Assembly (NCBI GenBank): GCA_020849935.1
Contig: JADZFJ010000107.1
Coordinates: 1 to 11,203, forward strand
From: Crocinitomix sp.
GTDB lineage: Bacteria > Bacteroidota > Bacteroidia > Flavobacteriales_D > Crocinitomicaceae
Reading direction: 5' to 3'
DNA length: 11,203 bases
Shown here: in pieces, positions 1 to 7,715 of the stretch
Numbering within the stretch: the first letter of the stretch is position 1
Layout of the letters: every line of letters starts with the position of its first letter
Translations under genes and position numbers: made by a program
Notes under the pieces: generated by a model
Database searches by the model: none
Told to the model about the DNA's origin: nothing
The model's input: only the letters and a program-made list of their open reading frames with translations

Positions 1-961
1 AAGGATATTTTCCAACTGAAGTTTCACCAGACAGCATCAACGCATCCGCACCGTCCAACACTGCATTTGCTACGTCGTTCACTTCTGCCCGCGTAGGCGT
101 AAAATTTTCAATCATGCTCTCCATCATTTGTGTAGCCACAATGGTAGGTTTAGCATATTTTCGGCAGGTTTTAATCATCATTTTTTGAAGATTAGGCACC
201 GTTTCCATTGGAACTTCTACCCCTAAATCCCCACGCGCCACCATAATCGCATCCGTCACTTTAATGATGTCCTCAATTTCAGCAATTGCTTCTGGTTTTT
301 CAATTTTAGCAATCACCTTTGCATGACATTTTTTATTTTGAATGATGTGTTTTAATTCAATAATATCTCTAGCCGATCGCACAAATGAAAGTCCTATCCA
401 ATCAACTGATTGAGAAAGAGCAAAATCTAAATCAATGGCGTCCTTTTCAGTAATACATGGCATCGAAATGACTGTGTTTGGTAAATTCACCCCCTTTTTG
501 GAACGTAAAATTCCACCGTGAACCACCTTGGTATAAACTTCATCCACGCGGTTGGTGGACACCACTTCTAATTGTAATTTTCCGTCGTCCATGAGTACTT
601 TATCGCCTACTTTTACATCACGTGGAAATTCTTCATACGTTAAATACACCCGTTCTGAAGTACCAATTAGTTTCTTTGTAGTAATAATTAAGCTTGCACC
701 ATTTACTAAATTCACGCCATTATCTTCCACCTCTCCAATTCTAATTTTAGGACCTTGTAAATCGGCAAGAATCGAAACATTAAGCCCTTCCTCGGCATTA
801 ATTTCCCGAATTTTCAAAATTGTGGCTAAATGATCCTCGTGCGACCCGTGAGAAAAGTTTAGTCGACAAACATTTACCCCAGCCTTAATCAATTTCCGTA
901 AAACTTCTTTTGATGAAGCACATGCAGGCCCCATCGTTGCAACAATTTTTGTTTTTTTCAT
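1..961 (-). CDS. pyk: Pyruvate kinase, partial (C-terminus beyond left edge)
   Basis: Catalyses the last step of glycolysis in the cytoplasm: phosphoenolpyruvate + ADP to pyruvate + ATP. I translated it from the ATG at 961, giving [14 protein letters not shown]; the other nearby ATG, at 966, stops after two codons. About 320 residues are visible out of the family's usual ~470-480, so the end of the barrel and the C-terminal regulatory domain are missing at the left edge. Visible landmarks are RLNFSHG (res ~33-39), the start of the lid (B) domain after [12 protein letters not shown] (~66-77), the family signature [11 protein letters not shown] (~216-226) with catalytic Lys219 and metal-binding Glu221, VARGDLGVE (~241-249), the helix ATQMMESM (~276-283), [12 protein letters not shown], and [10 protein letters not shown] at the edge. 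It lies 83 bp downstream of the IPExxxVDY gene on the same strand and could be co-transcribed with it. All visible catalytic motifs are intact. Confidence 0.97.
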   Translation of the reverse strand, partial: MKKTKIVATMGPACASSKEVLRKLIKAGVNVCRLNFSHGSHEDHLATILKIREINAEEGLNVSILADLQGPKIRIGEVEDNGVNLVNGASLIITTKKLIGTSERVYLTYEEFPRDVKVGDKVLMDDGKLQLEVVSTNRVDEVYTKVVHGGILRSKKGVNLPNTVISMPCITEKDAIDLDFALSQSVDWIGLSFVRSARDIIELKHIIQNKKCHAKVIAKIEKPEAIAEIEDIIKVTDAIMVARGDLGVEVPMETVPNLQKMMIKTCRKYAKPTIVATQMMESMIENFTPTRAEVNDVANAVLDGADALMLSGETSVGKYP

Positions 962-976
962 TTCATTTTTCTTAAA

Positions 977-994
977 GTATTCTCAATCGAATAC
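977..994 (-). other. Small inverted repeat in the pyk leader
   Basis: GTATTC and GAATAC are perfect 6-bp arms around a 6-nt loop. The structure lies 16 bases upstream of the pyk ATG, within the 83-bp gap (962-1044) between pyk and the IPExxxVDY gene. No T-run follows on either strand, so it is not an intrinsic terminator. It could be an operator or an mRNA leader structure, or chance in AT-rich DNA. The rest of the gap shows no clear TAnnTTTG box, which favours transcription from the upstream gene. Confidence 0.3.
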
Positions 995-1044
995 ATACAA
1001 ACTAAACTTCGCACAGTTCAAATAGCCCCCCAAGTGTTATGTCG

Positions 1045-1461
1045 CTAAAACACTAAATTACCTTTAGATTTTAACGAATTTGGATCAAATTGAAAGGCCG
1101 CTAAAATAATATCCACCTCCTTTAATTTCTGAATCAATTCTGAAACATCGTGGGTGAAATTATTCTTAATCACTAAAAAATAGTCAATTTGATTTTGTTC
1201 AGGAATCAATTTCAAAAAATTATCAGATAAATTTTTGATTAAATAATATTCAATATGTTCATCCTCATCAAAAAACGAATAAAATGAAAATAAATGATCC
1301 TCGTCAATTTTCAAACGGACATTTAAATCAACATCCTTCACCAAAGCAAGTGACAAGGCACGGTTAATTGCCCAAGAAAGTCGATAATCTGCATTGCTTG
1401 AACAAATTCCAATTAAATCAAATGAAAAATCATCCTCAAATAAAAGTTTGTGCTTTGCCAT
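1045..1461 (-). CDS. IPExxxVDY family protein (function unknown)
   Basis: A 138-residue cytoplasmic protein with no signal peptide or membrane segment. The diagnostic motif is IPEQNQIDYFLVI (res ~87-99), matching the IPExxxVDY family, with Ile in place of Val. These proteins are restricted to Bacteroidota as far as I know and are commonly encoded near pyk, often after rnc; the role is not established. The N-terminal third contains DFSFDLIGICSSNADYRLSWAINRAL. The middle is acidic and aromatic (FSFYSFFDEDEHIEYYLI), and the C-terminal part, with DVSELIQKLKEVDIILAAFQFDP, resembles an alpha/beta end. The ATG at 1461 is supported by a Bacteroidota-type -7 box that would place transcription start about 10 bases upstream. 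The stop is TAG. Its position just upstream of pyk suggests joint expression, but no functional link can be read from the sequence. Confidence 0.88.
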   Translation of the reverse strand: MAKHKLLFEDDFSFDLIGICSSNADYRLSWAINRALSLALVKDVDLNVRLKIDEDHLFSFYSFFDEDEHIEYYLIKNLSDNFLKLIPEQNQIDYFLVIKNNFTHDVSELIQKLKEVDIILAAFQFDPNSLKSKGNLVF

Positions 1462-1477
1462 AGTTAAATGTCTATCG

Positions 1478-1510
1478 CAAATGTATTCATAATTCAGGTA
1501 ATTCTGTCAA
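1478..1510 (-). promoter_or_regulatory. Promoter of the IPExxxVDY(-pyk) unit
   Basis: On the minus strand, TACATTTG (1485 down to 1478) fits the Bacteroidota -7 consensus TAnnTTTG. A TTG (1510-1508, within TTGACAG) lies 22 bases upstream, inside the 17-23 base spacing reported for Flavobacterium promoters. Predicted transcription start is near 1471, about 10 bases before the ATG. Identified by eye only. Confidence 0.6.
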
Positions 1511-1551
1511 GTCAGTGTTAATTCATCCTTATCTTTCCGCATATTTATACG

Positions 1552-1559
1552 TATATTTG
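1552..1559 (+). promoter_or_regulatory. -7 box of the cyclase-family gene
   Basis: TATATTTG matches TAnnTTTG and ends 18 bases before the ATG at 1578. A matching -33 TTG at the expected spacing is not evident, so the call rests on the -7 box and its position. It decides the gene start: the alternative in-frame GTG at 1515 would lie upstream of this promoter. Confidence 0.5.
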
Positions 1560-1577
1560 GATTTAATTCTTTTAGAA

Positions 1578-2342
1578 ATGAAATTATTTTTGGATAATAC
1601 CCGTTATTTTCTCAGTGACGAATTTGTGGATCTTTCTATCCCAATTACCAATCAAAAAGATAATGTAAATGCTTGGCATTGCGATCCGGTTAAAATTGAA
1701 CCAGTTGTTGCCGAAGGGTTTATTGGGGATGTCAATCAAGGTGCACCAGTCAATTTTCGGAATATTTCGTTAAACCCGCATGGTAATGGAACACATACCG
1801 AATGTGTCGGGCATATCTCTAAAGATTACATCACCATCAATCAATGCCTCAACGAATTTCATTTTTTTGGACAAATCATCTCAATAACACCCCAACAAGT
1901 TTGGAATAATGAATTTAAAACCAATGATTTGGTAATTACGAAAGCGGCCATTCTGGAAAAATTTCAACTAGGACAAGATTCAAAAGTCTTGATCATCCGT
2001 ACCCTTCCTAACTTGGAGGAAAAAAGAACCTTTCACTATTCCGATACCAATCCGGCCTATTTTGAAGACGCGGCAATGGAACTCATCAACGAATTAGGAA
2101 TCGAGCACCTCATGGTAGATTTGCCATCGGTCGATCGCGAAATGGATCTTGGTAAATTGTCAACGCATCACATTTTTTGGAATTATCCCGCAAAACCCGC
2201 TTATCAAAAAACAATTTCTGAATTACTCTATATTCCAACCATTTTGCAGGATGGAACTTACTTGATCCACCTTCAAATTATTAGTTTAGAAAGCGATGCA
2301 TCACCAAGTAAAATTTTAGCTCATAAAATTTATTCAGCATAA
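1578..2342 (+). CDS. Cyclase family protein (kynurenine formamidase-like metal-dependent hydrolase)
   Basis: A 254-residue protein of the cyclase/KynB superfamily, whose members hydrolyse amide or lactone-like bonds with divalent metal, for example N-formylkynurenine to kynurenine. The exact substrate cannot be told here. The family's metal-site motif is seen as NPHGNGTHTECVGH (res ~66-79): His68, the GTH at 71-73, Glu75 where Asp is more usual, and His79. Downstream conserved blocks are YFEDAAMELI (161-170), VDLPSVDRE (180-188) and THHIFW (196-201), the last probably supplying further ligand or catalytic histidines. No signal peptide is seen. I chose the ATG at 1578 (MKLFLDNTRY) over the GTG at 1515 because a -7 promoter box lies between them and the extra 21 residues (LIHPYLSAYLYVYLDL) do not look like family sequence. 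The gene is monocistronic: the IPExxxVDY gene diverges from it and the rimP operon has its own promoter. No kyn-pathway neighbours are seen. Confidence 0.85.
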   Translation: MKLFLDNTRYFLSDEFVDLSIPITNQKDNVNAWHCDPVKIEPVVAEGFIGDVNQGAPVNFRNISLNPHGNGTHTECVGHISKDYITINQCLNEFHFFGQIISITPQQVWNNEFKTNDLVITKAAILEKFQLGQDSKVLIIRTLPNLEEKRTFHYSDTNPAYFEDAAMELINELGIEHLMVDLPSVDREMDLGKLSTHHIFWNYPAKPAYQKTISELLYIPTILQDGTYLIHLQIISLESDASPSKILAHKIYSA

Positions 2343-2386
2343 AAAGAACAAAATTATAGGCAAACTGAAATAATTTTGCAAAAACC

Positions 2387-2418
2387 TTTGGAAAACCAAG
2401 CGAAACATACTATATTTG
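2387..2418 (+). promoter_or_regulatory. Promoter of the rimP-nusA-infB operon
   Basis: TTTG at 2387-2390 (-33) and TATATTTG at 2411-2418 (-7, TAnnTTTG) are separated by 20 bases, a near-ideal Bacteroidota housekeeping promoter. Transcription should start near 2424, giving a leader of about 54 bases that contains the hairpin at 2439-2468. This is the best-formed promoter in the window. Confidence 0.7.
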
Positions 2419-2438
2419 TGCCGATTAAGAAACATTAA

Positions 2439-2468
2439 AAGAAGAGGGGACCGTTGTCCCCTCTTTTT
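2439..2468 (+). promoter_or_regulatory. Terminator-like hairpin in the rimP leader (candidate attenuator)
   Basis: Perfect 10-bp arms AAGAGGGGAC (2442-2451) and GTCCCCTCTT (2456-2465) enclose the tetraloop CGTT. Outer A-U pairs and one G-U wobble extend the stem to 13 bp, and the 3' side ends in TTTTT. It has the shape of an intrinsic terminator but lies after the operon promoter and only 10 bases before the rimP ATG. It is therefore better read as a leader attenuator or translational control element than as the end of the cyclase transcript. It could also stop read-through from the cyclase gene. Confidence 0.6.
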
Positions 2469-2477
2469 GTACGAAAA

Positions 2478-2954
2478 ATGATTGATAAAAAAACAATATT
2501 AAAATTAGCTGAAGAACGCATTGAAGAACTCAATTCGGGAATCTATATTGTGGAATTAAAAATCGCATCGGGCAATCAAATTTTTCTTGAATTAGACAAG
2601 GAAGTTGGTTCAATTGCCATCGAAGATTGTATGTCGGTGAGCAGAAATATTGAGCATAATTTAGACCGCGAAATTGAAGATTTTTCCCTCGAAGTTTCTT
2701 CGGCCGGACTAGATCAACCACTTCGTGCATTGAAACAGTTTAAAAAAAATATTGGTAGAGAAGTAAAAGTGGTGACTTCACAAAATGGTCAGAAATTTCA
2801 AGGAATTTTAAAAGCCGCTGATGAAGAACAAATTAGTGTTGAAGTTAAAGAAAAAAGAAACGTCGAAGGACGAAAATCAAAAGTGTGGATTACGGAAGAA
2901 TTACCCTTTAAATATAATGATGTAAAAGAGGTTAAATTGATAATTTCTTTTTAA
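2478..2954 (+). CDS. rimP: Ribosome maturation factor RimP
   Basis: A 158-residue cytoplasmic factor that binds the 30S subunit and assists its late assembly. The N-terminal domain (about res 1-80) carries the recognisable segment FSLEVSSAGLDQPLR, equivalent to the family's LEVSSPGLDRPL; Ala replaces Pro, which I recall as a common variant in this phylum. The C-terminal part (about 85-158) is the SH3-like barrel, with GREVKVVTSQNGQKFQGIL and an ending KYNDVKEVKLIISF. The ATG at 2478 (MIDKKTILKLAEERI) is preferred to the in-frame TTG at 2454, because the latter lies inside the leader hairpin loop and would add only hairpin-encoded residues. It is the first gene of the rimP-nusA-infB operon, and nusA begins 12 bases after its stop. 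Confidence 0.95.
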   Translation: MIDKKTILKLAEERIEELNSGIYIVELKIASGNQIFLELDKEVGSIAIEDCMSVSRNIEHNLDREIEDFSLEVSSAGLDQPLRALKQFKKNIGREVKVVTSQNGQKFQGILKAADEEQISVEVKEKRNVEGRKSKVWITEELPFKYNDVKEVKLIISF

Positions 2955-2966
2955 AAATTTGATGAT

Positions 2967-4202
2967 ATGAATGCGTTGGAATTAATAGAATCCTTTTCGG
3001 AATTTAAGGAATTTAAAAATATTGACAGAGAAACAATGATGAACATCCTACAAGATGTTTTCAGATCGATGCTCAAGAAAAAATATGGTTCAGATGACCA
3101 TATTGACGTTATTATTAACCCCGATAAAGGCGATGTTGAAATCTGGATCAATCGAGAAATCGTTCCAGATGGAGAAGTTGAAGATGAAAACATCGAAATC
3201 TCCCTTTCTGAAGCGGTGCAAATTGAAGCCGATTTTGAAGTAGGTGAAGAGGTAGCGGAAGAAGTAAAATTAGATGATTTCGGTCGTAGAAATGTATTGT
3301 CTTTAAGACAAAACTTAATTTCTAGAATCCTAGAATTAGAAAAAGATCATATCTACAAAAAATACAAAGAAAGAATCGGTGAAATTATCACTGGCGAAGT
3401 TTACCAAGTTTGGAAACGTGAAATTCTTGTATTGGATGACGAAGGAAATGAGCTGATTTTACCAAAACAAGAACAAATCCCATCGGATTATTTCAAAAAA
3501 GGTGAGTCCGTTCGTGCAGTTGTTGCGCGTGTTGATTTAAGAAACAATAGCCCAATCATTATTTTGTCGCGTACAGCGACTGAATTTTTGGAGCGTTTGT
3601 TCGAATTGGAAGTTCCTGAAGTATTTGACGGTTTAATTACCATCAAAAAAATCGTGCGTGAGCCAGGTGAAAGAGCAAAAGTAGCAGTCGAAGCTTACGA
3701 CGATCGTATTGATCCAGTTGGAGCTTGCGTTGGGATGAAAGGGGCGAGAATTCATGGAATTGTTCGTGAATTAAAAAATGAAAATATCGATGTGATTAAT
3801 TATACATCAAACGATAAATTATTTATTCAACGTGCATTATCTCCTGCAAAAATTACCTCTATCGAATTGGATGAGGTGAATATGCGTGCAGATGTTTATT
3901 TAAAAACAGATCAAGTATCTTTAGCTATCGGTAAAGGTGGACACAATATCAAATTAGCTGGTAAATTAAGCGGCTATGAAATTGATGTGTATCGTGAAGG
4001 TGCAGAAGATATCGAAGATGTGGATTTAGATGAATTCTCAGATGAAATTGAAGGATGGGTGATTAAAGAATTAAAATCAATTGGTTTAGATTCTGCGAAA
4101 TCCGTGCTTGAATTAGATGCAGAAGAATTGACAAGAAGAACTGATTTGGAATTAGAAACAATCGAAGACGTTCTGAATGTGTTAAAAGCAGAGTTCGAAT
4201 AA
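2967..4202 (+). CDS. nusA: Transcription termination/antitermination factor NusA
   Basis: A 411-residue RNA polymerase-associated elongation factor that stabilises hairpin-induced pausing, aids intrinsic termination and takes part in rRNA antitermination. Domains in order: the N-terminal polymerase-binding domain (about 1-130, with NALELIESFSEFK and LRQNLISRILELEKD); the S1 RNA-binding domain (about 137-202, GEIITGEVYQVWKREILVL to IIILSRT); KH1 (about 225-290, with GMKG at 256-259, a variant of GxxG); KH2 (about 305-345, with GKGG at 322-325); and an acidic C-terminal helical region (350-411) with one helix-hairpin-helix-like repeat (IKELKSIGLDSAKSVLELDAEEL is within it). Length and the short C-terminus are normal for Bacteroidota; it lacks the two acidic repeats of the longer Escherichia coli protein. 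It sits between rimP and infB in the classical order and may regulate its own operon through the leader hairpin (inference). Confidence 0.97.
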   Translation: MNALELIESFSEFKEFKNIDRETMMNILQDVFRSMLKKKYGSDDHIDVIINPDKGDVEIWINREIVPDGEVEDENIEISLSEAVQIEADFEVGEEVAEEVKLDDFGRRNVLSLRQNLISRILELEKDHIYKKYKERIGEIITGEVYQVWKREILVLDDEGNELILPKQEQIPSDYFKKGESVRAVVARVDLRNNSPIIILSRTATEFLERLFELEVPEVFDGLITIKKIVREPGERAKVAVEAYDDRIDPVGACVGMKGARIHGIVRELKNENIDVINYTSNDKLFIQRALSPAKITSIELDEVNMRADVYLKTDQVSLAIGKGGHNIKLAGKLSGYEIDVYREGAEDIEDVDLDEFSDEIEGWVIKELKSIGLDSAKSVLELDAEELTRRTDLELETIEDVLNVLKAEFE

Positions 4203-4230
4203 GACATAAGTAAAGTAGAAACTATTAAAA

Positions 4231-4250
4231 GGTATCTCTCGTAAGATACC
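4231..4250 (+). other. Hairpin in the nusA-infB gap
   Basis: GGTATCT (4231-4237) and AGATACC (4244-4250) form a perfect 7-bp stem with a 6-base loop in the 80-base gap between nusA and infB. On the plus strand it is followed by A residues, so it is not an intrinsic terminator for the operon. It may be an mRNA processing or stability element or an infB leader structure. No TAnnTTTG promoter box is visible in the gap. Confidence 0.4.
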
Positions 4251-4282
4251 AAAAAAATTAAGGCGGTAAAGCATAGAGCATA

Positions 4283-7102
4283 ATGGGAGGTCAGGAAAAA
4301 AGGTTAAATAAGGTAGCAAAGGAATTCAACATTAGTATTACTACTATTGTCGATTTTTTGCATACCAAAGGAATTGCAATTGATTCTAACCCAAATACCA
4401 AAATAGAATCAACTATTTTGACAATTTTGGATCAGCAATTTAAAGAAGATAAAGTCGCAAAACAAAATTCTGAAACGGTTGATATTGGGCGTGAAAAAAG
4501 AGAATCCATCTCGTTGAAAGATGTGAAAAAGGAAACCGTCGCTGCTGATGACGACGATGATGACGACGATTATGCTGATGAAAAACCAGAAGTTAAGGTT
4601 TTCCAAAAACCGTATGTACCGCCTGTACGTGTAGTTGAGGAAAAAATTGCAGAAAAGCCTGTTGAAGTTCCGAAACCAGCTCCCGAAGTTATTGCCGAAA
4701 AAGTGGTCGAATCTCCAGTTGAAGAACCTCAAAAAGGGGTGTCTATACTTGGAAAAATTGACTTGGATGCACTAAATCAAAAAACGCGACCAGCAAAGAA
4801 AAAATTTGAACCTTACGAAGCACCTAAAGTTACTCCGAAAGTAGAAACTCCTGTTGTTGAAAAAGTTCAAGAAATTAAGACGGAAAAAGTGGCAAGTAGC
4901 CACGAAGAACCTAAAAAAGTGGTGGAGGAAATTGAGACGATTAAAATGTCCTCTCAAAAACTTACTGGTCCGGTGGTGGTTGGTCGAATGGTGTTACCAG
5001 TTGAACGCGAAAAATCGGATAATAATTCCCGTAAAAAGCGGAAAAGAATTAAAAAGGTTAACATCGATAAACAAGTTGTTAAACCTGCATCTACAGATCA
5101 ACAAGGACAAGGAACTTCGCAAAATCGACCAATCGGTCAACAAGGGCAAGGCCAAAATCAAGCAAAAGGAAAAAATAAATTTGCTAAAAAGGATAAGCCT
5201 GTTGTAACGGATGCCGAAATTCAAAAAGAAATTAAAGAAACCTTAGCACGTTTACAAGGTGGAAATAAAAAGAAAGCAGCAGTTTATCGCCGTGAAAAGA
5301 GACAAAATGTCGCTGACCGTAGAGCAGAAGAATTAGAGCAAGAAGAACTCCAAAAAAGTATCTTAAAAATCACCGAGTTTGTTACCGTGTCGCAATTGGC
5401 AACGATGATGGATGTGAGTCCTACGGAGGTTATTGCTTCATGTATGAACTTGAAAATTTTCGCTTCAATTAATCAACGTTTAGATCGTGAAACTATTGAA
5501 TTAGTAGCTTCTGAATTTGATTTTGACACCGAATTTATTAGTGCGGATGTACAAGAATCTATCACAATTGAAGCGGATTCTGAAGAAGATTTGATCGAAC
5601 GTCCACCAATCGTTACGGTAATGGGTCACGTCGATCACGGTAAAACTTCCTTATTGGATTATATCCGTTCAGCAAACGTTATTCAAGGCGAGGCAGGGGG
5701 GATCACCCAACATATTGGTGCTTATTCAGTTGAAACTAAAACTGGTAAACACGTAACTTTCCTAGATACACCAGGTCACGAAGCCTTTACTGCAATGCGG
5801 GCAAGGGGTGCGCAAGTTACTGACATCGCTATTATTATTGTGGCAGCGGATGATGACGTAATGCCTCAAACAAAAGAAGCCATTGCGCATGCACAAGCGG
5901 CCGAAGTTCCAATTGTATTTGCCATCAATAAAATTGATAAACCAGGAGCTAATCCTGAAAAAATAAAAGAGCAACTTTCTCAAATGAATATCCTTGTGGA
6001 AGATTGGGGAGGTAAATACCAATCCCAAGAAATTTCTGCTAAAAAAGGAATCAATATTGATGAATTGCTTGAAAAAGTATTACTCGAGGCCGAATTATTG
6101 GAATTAAAAGCTAATCCAAATAAACGGGCAACTGGAACTGTAGTTGAATCTTTATTGGATAAAGGTAAAGGATACGTTACTACGGTACTTGTTTCTTCTG
6201 GAACATTAAGAGTTGGAGATCCAATTATCGCAGGTAAAAACTACGGAAAGGTAAAAGCGATGCACAATGATAAAGGTGCATTGGTGAAAGAGGCAGGGCC
6301 TTCAACACCAGTTTCTATCTTAGGTTTCAATGGTGCACCAAGTGCGGGAGATCAATTTAATTCAATGGCTGACGAAAAAGAGGTGAAATTAATCGCTTCT
6401 AAACGTGAGCAGTTGAGCAGAGAACAAGGCTTTAGAACACAAAAACGTGTAACCCTTAAAACAATCGGAGATCGTTTGGCAATTGGAGATTTCCAAGAGT
6501 TGAACCTTATCGTAAAAGGAGATGTGGATGGTTCGGTAGAAGCTGTTTCCGATTCATTGTTGAAATTATCGACAGAAAAAATTCAAGTAAATATTATCCA
6601 CAAAGGAGTTGGTCAAATTTCTGAGGCCGATGTGACACTTGCTTCTGCATCGAATGCAATTGTAATCGGTTTCCAAGTTCGACCTTCTGCGATTGCTAGA
6701 AAAGCAGCCGAACGTGAAGGAATCGATGTCCGTTTGTATTCAATTATTTACAAGGCTATCGAGGAAATCGAACAAGCGATGAAAGGAATGTTGGCACCTG
6801 AGTACAAAGAAGAAATTCTTGGGGTGGCTGAAATTCGTGAAACATTTAGAATTTCTAAAGTTGGTACCATCGCAGGATGTTATGTTTCTGAAGGTCGAAT
6901 CTTACGTAACTCAAAAGTACGCGTAATCCGAGATGGAATTGTGGTACACGATGGATTGTTAGGTTCATTGAAACGTTTCAAAGACGATGTAAAAGAAGTG
7001 AAAAACAACTACGAGTGCGGTTTAAATATTGATAAATTCGACAATATCGAAGTAGGCGATTTAATTGAAGCTTACCACGAAGTCGAAGTTGCGGTAAAAT
7101 AA
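4283..7102 (+). CDS. infB: Translation initiation factor IF-2
   Basis: A 939-residue GTPase that brings fMet-tRNA to the 30S subunit and promotes subunit joining. Seen in order: an IF2_N-type helical domain (about 5-55, [21 protein letters not shown]); a long low-complexity linker (about 60-345) with eight Asp in a row (89-96), Pro/Lys/Glu/Val-rich segments, a basic KKRKRIKK patch and a Gln/Gly-rich patch near 273-293; a second IF2_N domain (about 355-410); and the G domain with G1 GHVDHGKT (448-455), G2 GGITQHIG (472-479), G3 DTPGHE (495-500), G4 NKID (549-552) and G5 SAK (585-587). Domains II-IV follow, ending with the initiator-tRNA-binding C2 domain ([16 protein letters not shown]). All GTPase motifs are intact. 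The length matches the long IF-2 forms of Flavobacteriia. It is the last gene of the operon, closed by the terminator at 7121. Confidence 0.98.
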   Translation: MGGQEKRLNKVAKEFNISITTIVDFLHTKGIAIDSNPNTKIESTILTILDQQFKEDKVAKQNSETVDIGREKRESISLKDVKKETVAADDDDDDDDYADEKPEVKVFQKPYVPPVRVVEEKIAEKPVEVPKPAPEVIAEKVVESPVEEPQKGVSILGKIDLDALNQKTRPAKKKFEPYEAPKVTPKVETPVVEKVQEIKTEKVASSHEEPKKVVEEIETIKMSSQKLTGPVVVGRMVLPVEREKSDNNSRKKRKRIKKVNIDKQVVKPASTDQQGQGTSQNRPIGQQGQGQNQAKGKNKFAKKDKPVVTDAEIQKEIKETLARLQGGNKKKAAVYRREKRQNVADRRAEELEQEELQKSILKITEFVTVSQLATMMDVSPTEVIASCMNLKIFASINQRLDRETIELVASEFDFDTEFISADVQESITIEADSEEDLIERPPIVTVMGHVDHGKTSLLDYIRSANVIQGEAGGITQHIGAYSVETKTGKHVTFLDTPGHEAFTAMRARGAQVTDIAIIIVAADDDVMPQTKEAIAHAQAAEVPIVFAINKIDKPGANPEKIKEQLSQMNILVEDWGGKYQSQEISAKKGINIDELLEKVLLEAELLELKANPNKRATGTVVESLLDKGKGYVTTVLVSSGTLRVGDPIIAGKNYGKVKAMHNDKGALVKEAGPSTPVSILGFNGAPSAGDQFNSMADEKEVKLIASKREQLSREQGFRTQKRVTLKTIGDRLAIGDFQELNLIVKGDVDGSVEAVSDSLLKLSTEKIQVNIIHKGVGQISEADVTLASASNAIVIGFQVRPSAIARKAAEREGIDVRLYSIIYKAIEEIEQAMKGMLAPEYKEEILGVAEIRETFRISKVGTIAGCYVSEGRILRNSKVRVIRDGIVVHDGLLGSLKRFKDDVKEVKNNYECGLNIDKFDNIEVGDLIEAYHEVEVAVK

Positions 7103-7120
7103 TTCAACCAAATCATTTGA

Positions 7121-7161
7121 GCCACCACCATTGTTTATTCAATTGTGGTGGCTTTTTTTTT
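7121..7161 (+). terminator. Intrinsic terminator of the rimP-nusA-infB operon
   Basis: Arms GCCACCACCATTG (7121-7133) and CAATTGTGGTGGC (7140-7152) pair over 12 bp with a single C-T mismatch, around a TTTATT loop. Nine T residues follow (7153-7161). It starts 18 bases after the infB stop. A textbook Rho-independent terminator. Confidence 0.93.
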
Positions 7162-7208
7162 GTTTTAGAATTAGATAGCTCTAAATCTATTTCTCTTTAC
7201 TTTTATAT

Positions 7209-7366
7209 AAGATCGCTAATAAGTAGAAGATGGCGCGAGTGTCCCACTCGTGCCTTAAATTAAGCATAAGTTTTCAAATTAAAAGCAAGATCTAATCCAA
7301 GAAAACCCGCCCAATCCGCGTTATCGCCGATCTATTAAGCAGAGCTAAATCCTTTTCCGATAATCT
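7209..7366. repeat. Tandem hairpin repeat, copy 1 (158 bp)
   Basis: Begins AAGATCGCTAATAAGTAGAA. A 10-bp hairpin follows at 7232-7254: arms GGCGCGAGTG and CACTCGTGCC, loop TCC, one G-U wobble. After it come an AT-rich segment, AAAACCCGCCCAATCCGCG, and an end in CCTTTTCCGATAATCT. It is nearly identical to copy 2 by eye. The compact stem with a GTAG-like sequence just 5' of it (GTAGAAGAT) recalls REP elements mobilised by RAYT transposases; this is inference, as no RAYT gene is in the window. Confidence 0.85.
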
Positions 7367-7530
7367 AAGATCGTTAATAGATAGAAGATGGCGCGAGTGT
7401 CCCACTCGTGCCTTAAATTAAGCATAAGTTTTCAAATTAAAAGCAAGATCTAATCCGAGAAAACCCGCCCAATCCGCGTTATCGCCGTTCTATTAAGCAG
7501 GGCTAACTCCTTATCCTTTTCCGATAATCT
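7367..7530. repeat. Tandem hairpin repeat, copy 2 (164 bp)
   Basis: Same unit as copy 1, with a handful of substitutions and a 6-base length difference near its end (CTAACTCCTTATCCTTTTCC against CTAAATCCTTTTCC). The hairpin lies at 7390-7412 with the identical stem and loop. Confidence 0.85.
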
Positions 7531-7658
7531 AAGATCGCTAATAGATAAAAGATGGCGCGAGTGTCCCACTCGTGCCGTTAATTAAGCACAAGTTTCCAAA
7601 TTAAAAGCAAGATCTAATCCGAGAAAACCCGCCCAATCCGAGTCATCGCCCTTCTAAA
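7531..7658. repeat. Tandem hairpin repeat, copy 3 (truncated, ~128 bp)
   Basis: Begins AAGATCGCTAATAGATAAAA. The hairpin at 7554-7576 is identical in both arms. This copy is the most diverged (CGTTAATTAAGCACAAGTTTCC; CCGAGTCATCGCC) and stops after CTTCTAAATA, lacking the final ~30 bases of the unit. The exact right boundary is uncertain by several bases. Confidence 0.75.
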
Positions 7659-7715
7659 TACTAAAGAGTGGAACGCTCCCACCAACTTTTTTGAAAGATT
7701 GAGTTTGTCGATATG

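Noticed and set aside
552..833. Plus-strand open frame of 93 codons
   Set aside because: Antisense shadow of pyk, which has full family motifs on the minus strand. The Ser/Ile-rich composition is typical of an antisense reading.
1515..1577. N-terminal extension of the cyclase from a GTG start
   Set aside because: A -7 promoter box lies within it, and the extra residues do not resemble the family or a signal peptide.
2439..2468. Simple terminator of the cyclase gene
   Set aside because: It lies about 100 bases past the cyclase stop and downstream of a well-formed promoter for rimP, so a leader function is more likely. A dual role is not excluded.
4409..4957. Minus-strand open frames inside infB, rich in Phe and Arg
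   Set aside because: They mirror the Lys/Glu/Asp codons of the IF-2 linker and have no family features or promoter.
4854..5207. Plus-strand Lys-rich 117-codon frame overlapping infB
   Set aside because: A frame-shifted reading of the IF-2 linker; the IF-2 frame is continuous across it.
7209..7658. CRISPR array
   Set aside because: Only three units of ~160 bp that are similar over their whole length; there is no alternation of short repeats with unique spacers and no cas genes.
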